Shown here piece by piece: positions 23,448-30,961 of a stretch of 64,000 nt of DNA. Each line of letters starts with the position of its first letter. The first letter of the stretch is position 1. A model generated the notes under the pieces. That model made no database searches. It saw only the letters and a list, made by a program, of their open reading frames with translations, and was not told where the DNA came from. Origin of the DNA: G965198795 sp965198795 (lineage in GTDB: Bacteria; Pseudomonadota; Alphaproteobacteria; Rhodospirillales; Casp-alpha2); the NCBI GenBank assembly GCA_965198795.1, contig OZ240674.1, positions 682,001 through 746,000 on the forward strand. The letters run 5' to 3'. The translations under genes and the position numbers were made by a program.

Positions 23448-24689
23448 ATGAAGTTAACGACCGCTGTCGCTCTTGCTCCTTTTGGCCTCTATGCGCTAGG
23501 CGCGCTCGGACCGGGACGCCGCCTTATGAAAGGCGGGCTGGCGCGCGCCGCGCGTTATCTGTCCGCCGGACGCATTACTGTGCAATTCCCGGACGGCGGC
23601 GGCGAGACGTATCAAGGCGCCGCAGAAGGCCCGCATGCGGCCTTGCGCTTCAAATCCTGGAGCGCCATCCGCCGGATTGTCATGAACGGCGATATGGGTC
23701 TGGCCGAGGCCTATATGTCCGGTGAGGTGGAAACACCCGACTTGCGAACCTTGTTGGCGTTCGGCGCCAGCAATCAAAAGGCGCTGAATGACAGTATTCC
23801 AGGTCTTCCATTTGTCAACGGCCTTGACCGTTTACGCCACGTGATGCGGCCCAACAGCAAACAAGGCAGCCGCAGGAATATTGCCTATCACTATGATCTC
23901 GGCAACGCGTTCTATGAAAAGTGGCTGGACGAGAACATGTCCTATTCTTCCGCGTTTTTCACAAACGAGACGGACAACCTGCCCGCCGCTCAGGTGCGTA
24001 AGTTCGAAAGATTGGCGGAAGAATTGGATATCGAATCCGGAATGCGCGTTCTGGAAATTGGCTGCGGCTGGGGCACGGCCGCCGTGCATTTGGCGAAACA
24101 TCACGATGTGCGTGTGACGGGCGTTACGCTGTCGGAAGAACAGTTCACCTATGCCCGCGCGCTGGTTCGAAAGGAAGGTTTGGAAGACCGGGTCGATATC
24201 AGGCTTCAGGATTATCGGGACGTGGAGGGGGTTTTTGACCGCATCGTTTCCGTCGAAATGTTCGAAGCCGTCGGCGAGGCCAACTGGCCGACGTACTTTC
24301 AGACGGTGCGCGCCTTGCTGGCCGACGGCGCCCGCGCGGTTCTACAGGTCATCACCATCGACAACGAAATGTTCGCCCGCTATCGCCAGAGTTGCGATTT
24401 CATTCAGCGTTATATTTTCCCGGGCGGCATGTTGCCCAGTCCCAACGCCTTGCGGGCGTCAGCCGAGGGGCAGGGCCTGGCCCTCAACCGCCAAGAGTTT
24501 TTCGGTTCGTCCTACGCTGAAACCTTGAAGATCTGGAACGGCCGGTTCCAAGACGCTTGGGAGGATATCCGGCCGCTGGGCTTCGACGACCGCTTCAAGG
24601 CCATGTGGGAATACTATTTGGCCTACTGCGAGGCGGGCTTCCGGGCCGGCAGCATCGACGTCGGGCACTTCACCCTGGTCAAACGTTAA
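23448..24689 (+). CDS. cfa: cyclopropane-fatty-acyl-phospholipid synthase family methyltransferase
   Basis: A SAM-dependent methyltransferase acting on unsaturated acyl chains of membrane phospholipids. In the 413-residue protein residues about 140-160 read RNIAYHYDLGNAFYEKWLDE and MSYSSAFF. The SAM site is MRVLEIGCGWGTAAVHLAKH, followed by VTGVTLSEEQFTYA. SVEMFEAVGEANWPTYFQ and FIQRYIFPGGMLPS are characteristic. In Rhodobacter sphaeroides the RpoE-controlled cfaA homologue is part of the singlet-oxygen response. It is third in the operon (36-bp gap after DUF1365). Confidence 0.93.
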   Translation: MKLTTAVALAPFGLYALGALGPGRRLMKGGLARAARYLSAGRITVQFPDGGGETYQGAAEGPHAALRFKSWSAIRRIVMNGDMGLAEAYMSGEVETPDLRTLLAFGASNQKALNDSIPGLPFVNGLDRLRHVMRPNSKQGSRRNIAYHYDLGNAFYEKWLDENMSYSSAFFTNETDNLPAAQVRKFERLAEELDIESGMRVLEIGCGWGTAAVHLAKHHDVRVTGVTLSEEQFTYARALVRKEGLEDRVDIRLQDYRDVEGVFDRIVSVEMFEAVGEANWPTYFQTVRALLADGARAVLQVITIDNEMFARYRQSCDFIQRYIFPGGMLPSPNALRASAEGQGLALNRQEFFGSSYAETLKIWNGRFQDAWEDIRPLGFDDRFKAMWEYYLAYCEAGFRAGSIDVGHFTLVKR

Positions 24690-24701
24690 GCGGTCCGCGT
24701 C

Positions 24702-26093
24702 ATGCCGTCCGGCCGTATGCGGCGTCCCGCCTTCTGGTCCTATGTTCTGCCCGGCCTCGTGCTGGGCATGCCGACGATCCCCGTCTATGTCCATATGCCG
24801 GCGTTCTATGCGGAAACACTGGGCCTCGGTTTGACGGTCACGGGCTTCGTGCTGTTCGCCGCCCGGCTGTTTGACACCATCACCGATCCCGCCGCAGGTG
24901 TGCTGAGTGATCGATTGAACGGCGGCTGGGGCCGGTTCGGACGGCGTAAGCCCCTGATCCTGATCGGCGGACTGATCACGGGCTTGGGCCTGGTCAAGCT
25001 GTTATCCCCCGACGAAACGGTGACACGCGGGTATTTGTTCATCTGGTCCATCACGCTTTATTGCGGCTGGACGTTGATCGCTGTCCCTTACGCCGCCTGG
25101 GGGGCGGAGCTCACCCGTAACGCGGACGAACGCGCCAAGCTGACGGGCGCGCGCGAGGGCGCCATGCTGCTGGGTGTGCTGATCGCGGCCTCGCTGCCCG
25201 CCGCCGCTGGTTTCGATCAAACCGGGGACGGCGCCCGGGCCACGGCGGAAGGCATGGCGCTCATCGCCTGGACCGCGATCGGATTGGGCGTTCCGGTTTT
25301 GGCGGCGCTTTTGACCTTGACGCCGGATTCCCCCTCCACGAACCGTCCGCCGCCGCCGTCACTCGCGCGGGCCAGGGCGAGTCTCGGCCAGATGGCGCGC
25401 AATAAGCCTTTCATCCGTTTGTTGGGCGCCTGGTTCGTCAACGGGCTGGCGAACGGCGTCCCGGCTGTCCTGTTCCCCCTTTATCTCGATCATGCGCTGC
25501 TGGCGGACGCGGGCGAGAAAAGTTTGCTGATCCTGGCTTACTTCCTGGCCGGCGTGGCCGCCATTCCGGGTTGGGTCGCGCTGAGCGCGCGCGCCGGCAA
25601 ACACCGGGTCTGGTGCATCTCAATGATCATCGCCTGCGCGGCTTTCCTGGCCGTCCCGTTCCTGGAGCCGGGAGCCGTCATCCCGTTCCTGATCATTTGC
25701 CTGATCACGGGCGCCGCACTCGGCGCGGACCTGGCCTTGCCGCCCGCCATGCAGGCCGACGTGGTTGATTACGACACCTTACGCACCAAAGGACGCCGCG
25801 CCGGCAGCTACTTCGCGCTTTGGAGCATGTCCACCAAGCTAGCCTTGGCGGGCTCGGTCGCGATCGCGTTTCCCGCCATTGAGCGGCTTGGCTTCAAGAG
25901 CGGTGAAAATCCGCTGGAAACACAAGGAGTTTTCGCTCTTGTCCTGATCTACGCCGGACTGCCCATCGTATTTAAATTGGTCGCGGTCATGGTGGTGTGG
26001 CGCCATCCGCTGGATGTGAGGCGGCAGCGGATCATTCGCCGCCGATTGGACCGCCGGGAGCGGCGCCAAGCCGCCGGCCCGGCTGGAGTTTAA
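24702..26093 (+). CDS. GPH-family (MelB-like) MFS transporter
   Basis: An inner-membrane transporter of 463 residues with about 12 transmembrane helices. The glycoside-pentoside-hexuronide signature is visible in RLFDTITDPAAGVLSDRLNG and GRRKPLILIGG. ADVVDYDTLRTKGRRAGSYF in the second half is typical of MFS_2 proteins. The substrate is unknown; the context (12 bp after cfa, 10 bp before the DUF3833 gene) suggests a lipid-linked or stress-related cargo rather than a sugar. The C-terminus is a basic cytoplasmic tail. Family call firm, substrate open. Confidence 0.88.
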   Translation: MPSGRMRRPAFWSYVLPGLVLGMPTIPVYVHMPAFYAETLGLGLTVTGFVLFAARLFDTITDPAAGVLSDRLNGGWGRFGRRKPLILIGGLITGLGLVKLLSPDETVTRGYLFIWSITLYCGWTLIAVPYAAWGAELTRNADERAKLTGAREGAMLLGVLIAASLPAAAGFDQTGDGARATAEGMALIAWTAIGLGVPVLAALLTLTPDSPSTNRPPPPSLARARASLGQMARNKPFIRLLGAWFVNGLANGVPAVLFPLYLDHALLADAGEKSLLILAYFLAGVAAIPGWVALSARAGKHRVWCISMIIACAAFLAVPFLEPGAVIPFLIICLITGAALGADLALPPAMQADVVDYDTLRTKGRRAGSYFALWSMSTKLALAGSVAIAFPAIERLGFKSGENPLETQGVFALVLIYAGLPIVFKLVAVMVVWRHPLDVRRQRIIRRRLDRRERRQAAGPAGV

Positions 26094-26103
26094 GGATTGC
26101 CTG

Positions 26104-26688
26104 ATGTTTCAAGGCCTGCGCCTGTCCGCCGCGAGGTTCGCTTTGCGGGAATGTTCAAGCATAAAGCTCGGCAACTTCAACAATGCGGCGCCGGAGTTCC
26201 GTATCGAGGAATACTTCCTGGGGCAAACCCGGGCCTGGGGCGTCTTCGAGGACCGCTTCGGCAAATTGCGGCGGCAGTTCACCGTTGACGTCACCGGCGC
26301 CCGCGAGGGCGACGTGATCACACTTGATGAACATTTCGAGTACGCCGACGGCGGACAGGACCGGCGCGTCTGGGAAATCACCATCGTCGGTGACAGGCGA
26401 TACGAAGGCCGCGCGAATGACGTGGTTGGCGTCGCCAAGGGGGCCGCCAAAGGCAATGTGCTGAACTGGGCCTATGATCTTAACTTGAAAGTGGGCGGGC
26501 GCGCCGTTCAAGTACGTTTCGACGACTGGATGTTCCTGCAACCGGACGGGGTGCTGATTAATCGAGCCGCCGTCAGTAAGTTCGGGATCGAGATTGGCCA
26601 GGTGACGCTGACCTTCAAAAAGGTTGACGGCGCGGTCTCCACCCCGCCGCTAACCGGCCTGAAGCCGCCGCCGCAGCACGCGCAGTAG
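26104..26688 (+). CDS. DUF3833 family protein
   Basis: A 194-residue member of a family usually annotated as an envelope lipoprotein of unknown function. Conserved parts are RTRAWGVFEDRFGKLRRQF-like (here QTRAWGVFEDRFGKLRRQFT), YEGRANDVVGVAKG, VRFDDWMFLQPDGVLINRA and KFGIEIGQVTLTFKK. AAGGA-like spacing upstream (AAGGATTGCCTGATG) supports the ATG at 26104. Its N-terminus (MFQGLRLSAARFALRECSSI) lacks the hydrophobic stretch and lipobox expected for the family. Last gene of the predicted RpoE operon; its 3' end overlaps the convergent NTF2-like gene by 39 bp. Confidence 0.88.
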   Translation: MFQGLRLSAARFALRECSSIKLGNFNNAAPEFRIEEYFLGQTRAWGVFEDRFGKLRRQFTVDVTGAREGDVITLDEHFEYADGGQDRRVWEITIVGDRRYEGRANDVVGVAKGAAKGNVLNWAYDLNLKVGGRAVQVRFDDWMFLQPDGVLINRAAVSKFGIEIGQVTLTFKKVDGAVSTPPLTGLKPPPQHAQ

Positions 26689-27078
26689 CGGCCCGATAAT
26701 CGGGAACGTCTCGTACAGCCCCCGGGCCGCGTCCCAATAATCGACATGCTCGGTAACCACGCCCTGATCATTCAAGGTCACGCGCGACGCGCCGCTGACG
26801 GCCCACTTCCCGCCTCGAAGCACACCGTCAAGGCGCCAGGCGATCAGCGCGACAGAACCGTCCAGCATTCTGTTCTCGACGGCGAATGTGACGTCTGAAA
26901 CATTTTCAAACATGTCACGAAAAATGCGCTTCACCGCGCCGATGTCGCGGACGTCATTGAACGGATCGGCAAAATGGACGTCCGACGCCATGACCGCGTC
27001 CAGCGTCTCAAGATTGTCAGCCCGCAACGCACACAAGGTTTCCAGGTAGCGCGTCAATCCGGTTTCTATCGTGTTCAC
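26650..27078 (-). CDS. NTF2-like (SnoaL-fold) protein
   Basis: A 142-residue alpha+beta barrel protein of the nuclear transport factor 2 superfamily. ADNLETLDAVMASDVHFADP ... AVKRIFRDMFENVSDVTFAV ... ALIAWRLDG ... TLNDQGVVTEHVDYWDAARG is the common pattern. Such proteins bind or isomerise small hydrophobic ligands; the ligand is unknown. It overlaps the SDR gene by 4 bp and is last in the minus-strand part of the stress cluster, where this pair is regularly found in alphaproteobacteria. Its 3' end overlaps the DUF3833 gene tail-to-tail. Confidence 0.87.
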   Translation of the reverse strand: MNTIETGLTRYLETLCALRADNLETLDAVMASDVHFADPFNDVRDIGAVKRIFRDMFENVSDVTFAVENRMLDGSVALIAWRLDGVLRGGKWAVSGASRVTLNDQGVVTEHVDYWDAARGLYETFPIIGPLLRVLRRRLQAG

Positions 27079-27839
27079 ATCATGCGCCTTGTCAGTTTGA
27101 AGAACAGCCAGTAGGGCAGGAAACCAAGGGCTTTCAGAATCAAGACGAAACGTGTCGGAAAGGCGATCTCAAACCGGTCCGCCGCCATGCCGTCCACGAT
27201 CCGTTCGGCGGCTTCATCGGCGTCCATCAGGAATGGCATGGGAAACTCGTTTTTGTCCGTCAGCGGCGTTCTGACGAACCCCGGATTGACGACGCTCAAG
27301 ATCACGCCTTTACGTTCCAGCTCCACGCGCATGGACTCGCACATGTTGATCAGCGCCGCCTTGGACGCTCCATAGGCGCTGGCGAAGGGTAATCCTTGAT
27401 AACCGGAAACGGACGACACGACGCCCAACCGGCCGCGCCGGCGCTTTACCATCCGCTTCATGATGGGATCCAAGCAAAGCACGGTTCCCATCAAGTTAAT
27501 CTCAATCTGATCCCGGAACATATCCACGTCGAAGTCGGCCACGCCAAAGCGGATATAGGTTCCCGCGTTCATCAGCGCCCATTCGATGGGACCCAACTCA
27601 TCCTCGATCCGCTTAACAGCGGCGGCGCAGGCGTCTTTATCGGTGATATTCAGTGGATAGGATTTGACGGAACCGGCGAGTGACGCGGCCTCTTCCGACA
27701 GCGCCGCGAGTTCATCCTCGTTTCTGGCGCTCGCCGCCACGGTCCAATTCCGCGCCGCCAGGTGAAGAGCGACGGCTCGACCGATGCCTTTGCTGGCCCC
27801 CGTGATCCACGCGACACGCTTAACGGATGTATCGGCCAT
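27075..27839 (-). CDS. short-chain dehydrogenase/reductase
   Basis: A 254-residue classical SDR. The cofactor site is AWITGASKGIGRAVALHLAA, with LMNAGTYIRFG (NAG motif), the catalytic serine in VVSSVSGYQG and YGASK (YxxxK) in the active site. The C-terminus has a hydrophobic, possibly membrane-associating stretch (FVLILKALGFLPYWLFFKLT). The substrate is unknown. It overlaps the NTF2-like gene by 4 bp and the DUF6134-like gene by 20 bp. SDRs in this position belong to RpoE-controlled stress clusters. Confidence 0.92.
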   Translation of the reverse strand: MADTSVKRVAWITGASKGIGRAVALHLAARNWTVAASARNEDELAALSEEAASLAGSVKSYPLNITDKDACAAAVKRIEDELGPIEWALMNAGTYIRFGVADFDVDMFRDQIEINLMGTVLCLDPIMKRMVKRRRGRLGVVSSVSGYQGLPFASAYGASKAALINMCESMRVELERKGVILSVVNPGFVRTPLTDKNEFPMPFLMDADEAAERIVDGMAADRFEIAFPTRFVLILKALGFLPYWLFFKLTRRMM

Positions 27840-28572
27840 CCGTTTCCCGGCCGGTCAGCTTCTGGCCGCCCGGCCCGCAAATCTCGCAGACATACTCGAT
27901 GGTCTGACCACCCTTGGCCTGGAACTTCATCCTCACCCAGCGTCCGGCCTTGTCGTACCAGACCCGATTGCGCAGTTCGCCTTGATAATCATAGCGGGTC
28001 GCCACGCGGGGGCCGGCGCCCGTTTCAACCGTTTCCTCGTCACCCTTGACGATCATCACTTCGTTGGGACGTCCAGTCAGCGTATTCAGAACGACGCCCA
28101 GCCGGGTGTTTAAGACGGCCGGATTCCAATGGTTGGTCGGAAAGATTTCAGCCGCCGCCTCATGACGGCCCTTCGGCCCCTCGATAATCAGTTTATTCCC
28201 GGCGTTCACGGCGTTCACAACCGTTAATTCACCGTTATCGTCGATCCTCGCGCTGAGGTCCGCGAGTTTGCCGCCGCGCCAGGTCGCGTCCGAGCGATAG
28301 GAGAATTCGTATGCGCTGAAAAACAGGAATTTGACGCCGATGTTGAAATCCGAGCGAACTTTCAGGCCGTCTTCGGTCTTATCGAATGAGACGACGTGCG
28401 AACCGACAGGACTGCCGTCCATCAACACGTTGAAGCGGATTTCCGAACCGTAAAGCGCAAACGGATCGGCGGCGGCCGCGAAAGACGTCTCGGCGGCGCC
28501 GGCCAGACCCGCCGTCAACACACCGGCGGCAAGGCGGGTTTTCAGCGATTTCATTGGTTTGCGAATGATCAT
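27820..28572 (-). CDS. DUF6134-like exported protein
   Basis: A 250-residue protein with an N-terminal signal peptide (KTRLAAGVLTAGLAGAAETS, cleavage near FAAA). It is followed by a beta-rich domain: EIRFNVLMDGSPVGSHVVSF, VKFLFFSAYEFSYRSDATWR, TNHWNPAVLNTRLGVVLNTL, YDYQGELRNRVWYDKAGRWV. Proteins like this are placed in DUF6134, near DUF3108; function unknown. Its start overlaps (ATGA) a copy of the photolyase stop codon, so ancestrally it followed the photolyase directly. The upstream photolyase is now 6.8 kb away because of an insertion, and its present promoter is unclear. Confidence 0.8.
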   Translation of the reverse strand: MIIRKPMKSLKTRLAAGVLTAGLAGAAETSFAAAADPFALYGSEIRFNVLMDGSPVGSHVVSFDKTEDGLKVRSDFNIGVKFLFFSAYEFSYRSDATWRGGKLADLSARIDDNGELTVVNAVNAGNKLIIEGPKGRHEAAAEIFPTNHWNPAVLNTRLGVVLNTLTGRPNEVMIVKGDEETVETGAGPRVATRYDYQGELRNRVWYDKAGRWVRMKFQAKGGQTIEYVCEICGPGGQKLTGRETDGRYIR

Positions 28573-28749
28573 CCCTGAAAGGTCTTCGTCAGTTCCCGGG
28601 TTCGTTCTCTGACACGGGTCAAATGGTCCACATCCATATGAGAAAGATTACGCAAGATAACGGCTATACGATGATTCCGCCGGAATCGATCAAAGTGACG
28701 ATCAAGAAAGCCCCAATATAACGAATTGAAGGGACAGGCAACCTCGCCG
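28526..28749. repeat. 224-bp direct repeat, copy A (left flank of island)
   Basis: Nearly identical to 35375-35598: by eye five differences, all transitions, over 224 bp. It spans the first codons of the DUF6134-like gene and the last roughly 175 bp of the photolyase gene. In this copy the DUF6134 part is the native one and the photolyase part is an orphan fragment. Confidence 0.95.
28569..28749 (-). pseudogene. orphan 3' fragment of the photolyase gene
   Basis: Encodes the last 59 or so residues of the FeS photolyase (VACPFNSLYWGFLDRHFDRF ... TRVRERTRELTKTFQG, stop at 28569), duplicated from the intact gene at 35418. It lacks everything upstream and is fused in frame to the translated rpoE fragment next to it, so a hybrid frame of 221 codons (28569-29234) exists by chance. 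It has no start of its own and should not be annotated as a gene. Confidence 0.9.
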
Positions 28750-28843
28750 CGCCGAAATTCCGTGTCCGCCGAGGGTTCGGGACCCGGAATCAGCGCGGGG
28801 TTCTTCATAGTCAAACTCGGGACGCTTCCGGCGCCGGACCGCC
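28742..28843 (-). pseudogene. diverged fragment of an rpoE gene
   Basis: About 100 bp aligns with 20558-20658, the middle of rpoE (DYEDPALVPDPEPSADTEVQ region), at roughly 88 percent identity by eye with one extra base. It starts at an 8-bp stretch CCTCGCCG shared by rpoE and the photolyase gene, where the two sequences were joined. The orientation is the same as rpoE (minus). It is too short to encode anything functional. Confidence 0.85.
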
Positions 28844-28897
28844 CGCGGTCGTGTGACCCCGGGCATAACGACCCTGCGCTCGACAACACGGCGCCGA

Positions 28898-29485
28898 TCA
28901 GCCGTGATCGATCGTGGTTTGAACGTCGGCCTCGATCGAGTGCTGGAACGTGCCGGCCCTCAGTCGCAAACTGTCTTCGATGATTGACGTCAACGCCGCG
29001 ATGCTGATGAGGAATCCCGAGATCGGAACAATCGTGATCGCATACTTCTTTGGCATGTAATTCGGCTTGAAGACGAACCCGCCATCCTCCCAGGCGAAAT
29101 ACCACATCTCCCAGTATTTGCCGCCCATGGTCGAAACCGCTTCCATTCCATAAACGATCATCACGATACTCAGGCCGAAAATGACAAGCGTCCAGAATTG
29201 CTGGATAGCGAATGCAACTTTCAGAGGAAACCATGAATAGATGATGTCCAAAGCAATGTGGTCCTTATCGCGGACCGTTAGCGCAAGGGCGAAAAAGACC
29301 AGCCAGATATTGCTGAGCACAGTCAGGAGATCGCCCCAAACGGGCGGATCTTCGAACACATAGCGCATCACGACCGAGTAGACCGTGAACGCCACCATCA
29401 TCCCCAAAAGCGTGACGCAGAAAGCAGTCAAAATGTTTTTGACCATGCGATCAATAAAAACAGCCGCGCTCAGCATGAGATGCAC
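28898..29485 (-). CDS. dctQ: TRAP transporter small permease (DctQ)
   Basis: The four-helix small membrane subunit of a tripartite ATP-independent periplasmic transporter. The 195-residue protein has FIDRMVKNILTAFCVTLLGM, AFTVYSVVMRYVFEDPPVWG, LSNIWLVFFALALTVRDKDH and VAFAIQQFWTLVIFGLSIVM. The MRYVF...W and RDKxHIALD patterns are diagnostic. An unusual loop (GGKYWEMWYFAWEDGGFVFK) precedes the last helix. The gene order here is P-M-Q instead of the more frequent P-Q-M; a 67-bp gap separates it from dctM. The substrate is unknown. Confidence 0.9.
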   Translation of the reverse strand: MHLMLSAAVFIDRMVKNILTAFCVTLLGMMVAFTVYSVVMRYVFEDPPVWGDLLTVLSNIWLVFFALALTVRDKDHIALDIIYSWFPLKVAFAIQQFWTLVIFGLSIVMIVYGMEAVSTMGGKYWEMWYFAWEDGGFVFKPNYMPKKYAITIVPISGFLISIAALTSIIEDSLRLRAGTFQHSIEADVQTTIDHG

Positions 29486-29552
29486 CTTCGGCTATTCTCT
29501 TCGGCGCGCGCGCCGTCGCCTCGACCTGGAGACGTACGGGGCCGAACTGAAA

Positions 29553-30842
29553 TCATTTCGCAAACCCAAAGACGCGGGGAAGATACATTGTGATATCCGG
29601 AATAACGATAAGCACGAACAAGAGCGCGAAAAGCGCGACGAGATAGGGCGCCATCATCACCGCGACCTTTTCCAGGCGCACTCCAGCGATTGCGCCGGCC
29701 GTGAAGAATGCGACGCCGACAGGCGGTGTGACGGACCCGATCAGAAACCCGACGACGACGACTAGTGCGGCTTGCACGTCTGGGTATCCAGCTTTCATCA
29801 TCACGTCGACCAGCACCGGCCCCGCGACGATGATATTGGCGGCCGAGTCCATGACCATGCCGAGCAGACAGATGAACAACACCAGGACCAATGCGAAGAG
29901 AAGCGGATTGTAGGTATAGCCGAGCAGCCACTGCTCTAGCTGATTGACCGCGCCGAGGGACGTCAGCAGCCAACTGAAAGGCCCCGCCGCGGCGATGATG
30001 ATGAACACCATGGCGGAATTCTTAAAAGCGCGGACAAACGCGCTTTTGCAATTATTCCAGTTGATCGTGCGATAGACGAAAAGGCCCACGATAAGCGCGA
30101 TCGTCGCGGTAAGGGCGCCAGCTTCAACCACCCCCGCGATACCGAATACGACCGATCCGACCAACACGATGGGAATAAGCAGCGCGAAAGAAGATTTGTA
30201 TCCAACGATTGCGATCGCCTTCAGGCTGAACGGTTCCGCGCTACGTTCAAAGTTGTTCCGGTATGCGAAGATGTGGTTGATGACCATCAACAATGCGCCA
30301 ATCATGAGGCCCGGTATGACGCCGCCGGCGAAAAGCGCGCCCACCGAAATGCCGCCGGCATTGGCCAGAACGATCATCATGATGGACGGCGGAATGATCC
30401 CGCCGATCGTTGAACTGACCGCCGTGATCGCGGCCGCGAACGCCGACGGGTAACCTGCCTTTTTCATCGCCGGCACAAGCAGGGATCCGACTGTGGCGGT
30501 GTCAGCGACCACGGATCCATTCATCCCCGCAAAGAACATGCTAACCAGCACATTTGCCTGCGCCATGCTGCCCCGCATTCGGCCAATCAAGCGCCGGCTC
30601 AGTTCGACCAGCCTGTCGGTGATCGTTGCGCTGGTCATCAATTCACCAGTCAGCATAAAAAACGGGATTGCGGTCAAAGGCACCGAGTCGATCGCGCTGA
30701 ACATTTGACTCGGGATCAGAATCATCGGCGCGGCGTCGGTGATGAGAATGTACACCACCGGGATCAGAATCATCGTGAAGCCAACAGGTGCGCCGAGCAT
30801 TATCAGCAGCACGAGAATGACCAGAAGAACAACGCTTTCCAT
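29553..30842 (-). CDS. dctM: TRAP transporter large permease (DctM)
   Basis: The 12-helix ion-coupled permease of the TRAP system. The 429-residue protein begins MESVVLLVILVLLIMLGAPV and shows the family pattern SAIDSVPLTAIPFFMLTGEL, FAGMNGSVVADTATVGSLLV, YPSAFAAAITAVSSTIGGII, PPSIMMIVLANAGGISVGAL and FLIGSVTPPVGVAFFTAGAI. It lies between dctP and dctQ on the same strand, about 120 bp from dctP. A strong hairpin in that gap probably lowers permease expression relative to the binding protein. Confidence 0.94.
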   Translation of the reverse strand: MESVVLLVILVLLIMLGAPVGFTMILIPVVYILITDAAPMILIPSQMFSAIDSVPLTAIPFFMLTGELMTSATITDRLVELSRRLIGRMRGSMAQANVLVSMFFAGMNGSVVADTATVGSLLVPAMKKAGYPSAFAAAITAVSSTIGGIIPPSIMMIVLANAGGISVGALFAGGVIPGLMIGALLMVINHIFAYRNNFERSAEPFSLKAIAIVGYKSSFALLIPIVLVGSVVFGIAGVVEAGALTATIALIVGLFVYRTINWNNCKSAFVRAFKNSAMVFIIIAAAGPFSWLLTSLGAVNQLEQWLLGYTYNPLLFALVLVLFICLLGMVMDSAANIIVAGPVLVDVMMKAGYPDVQAALVVVVGFLIGSVTPPVGVAFFTAGAIAGVRLEKVAVMMAPYLVALFALLFVLIVIPDITMYLPRVFGFAK

Positions 30843-30898
30843 CGAGGGCTGGCCCTTATACGGCCTCTTATATTGCGTTCGCTTACGAGATTAAATTC

Positions 30899-30946
30899 AA
30901 CGATCAAAGGTAGCGTAAAATAAAATCCACGCCACCTTTGATCGTT
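30899..30946 (-). promoter_or_regulatory. intercistronic hairpin between dctP and dctM
   Basis: A perfect 13-bp inverted repeat (AACGATCAAAGGT at 30899-30911, ACCTTTGATCGTT at 30934-30946) extended inward by GCGT/ACGC. Only a weak T-rich stretch follows on the minus strand. The position between binding protein and permease genes suggests an mRNA-stabilising or attenuating structure (inference). Confidence 0.75.
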
Positions 30947-30961
30947 ATCCGGTGAAGGGAA

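Noticed and set aside
28569..29234. 221-codon minus-strand open frame ending in photolyase-like sequence
   Set aside because: A chance fusion of antisense DctQ-region sequence, an rpoE fragment and the duplicated photolyase 3' end. No start or coherent domain.
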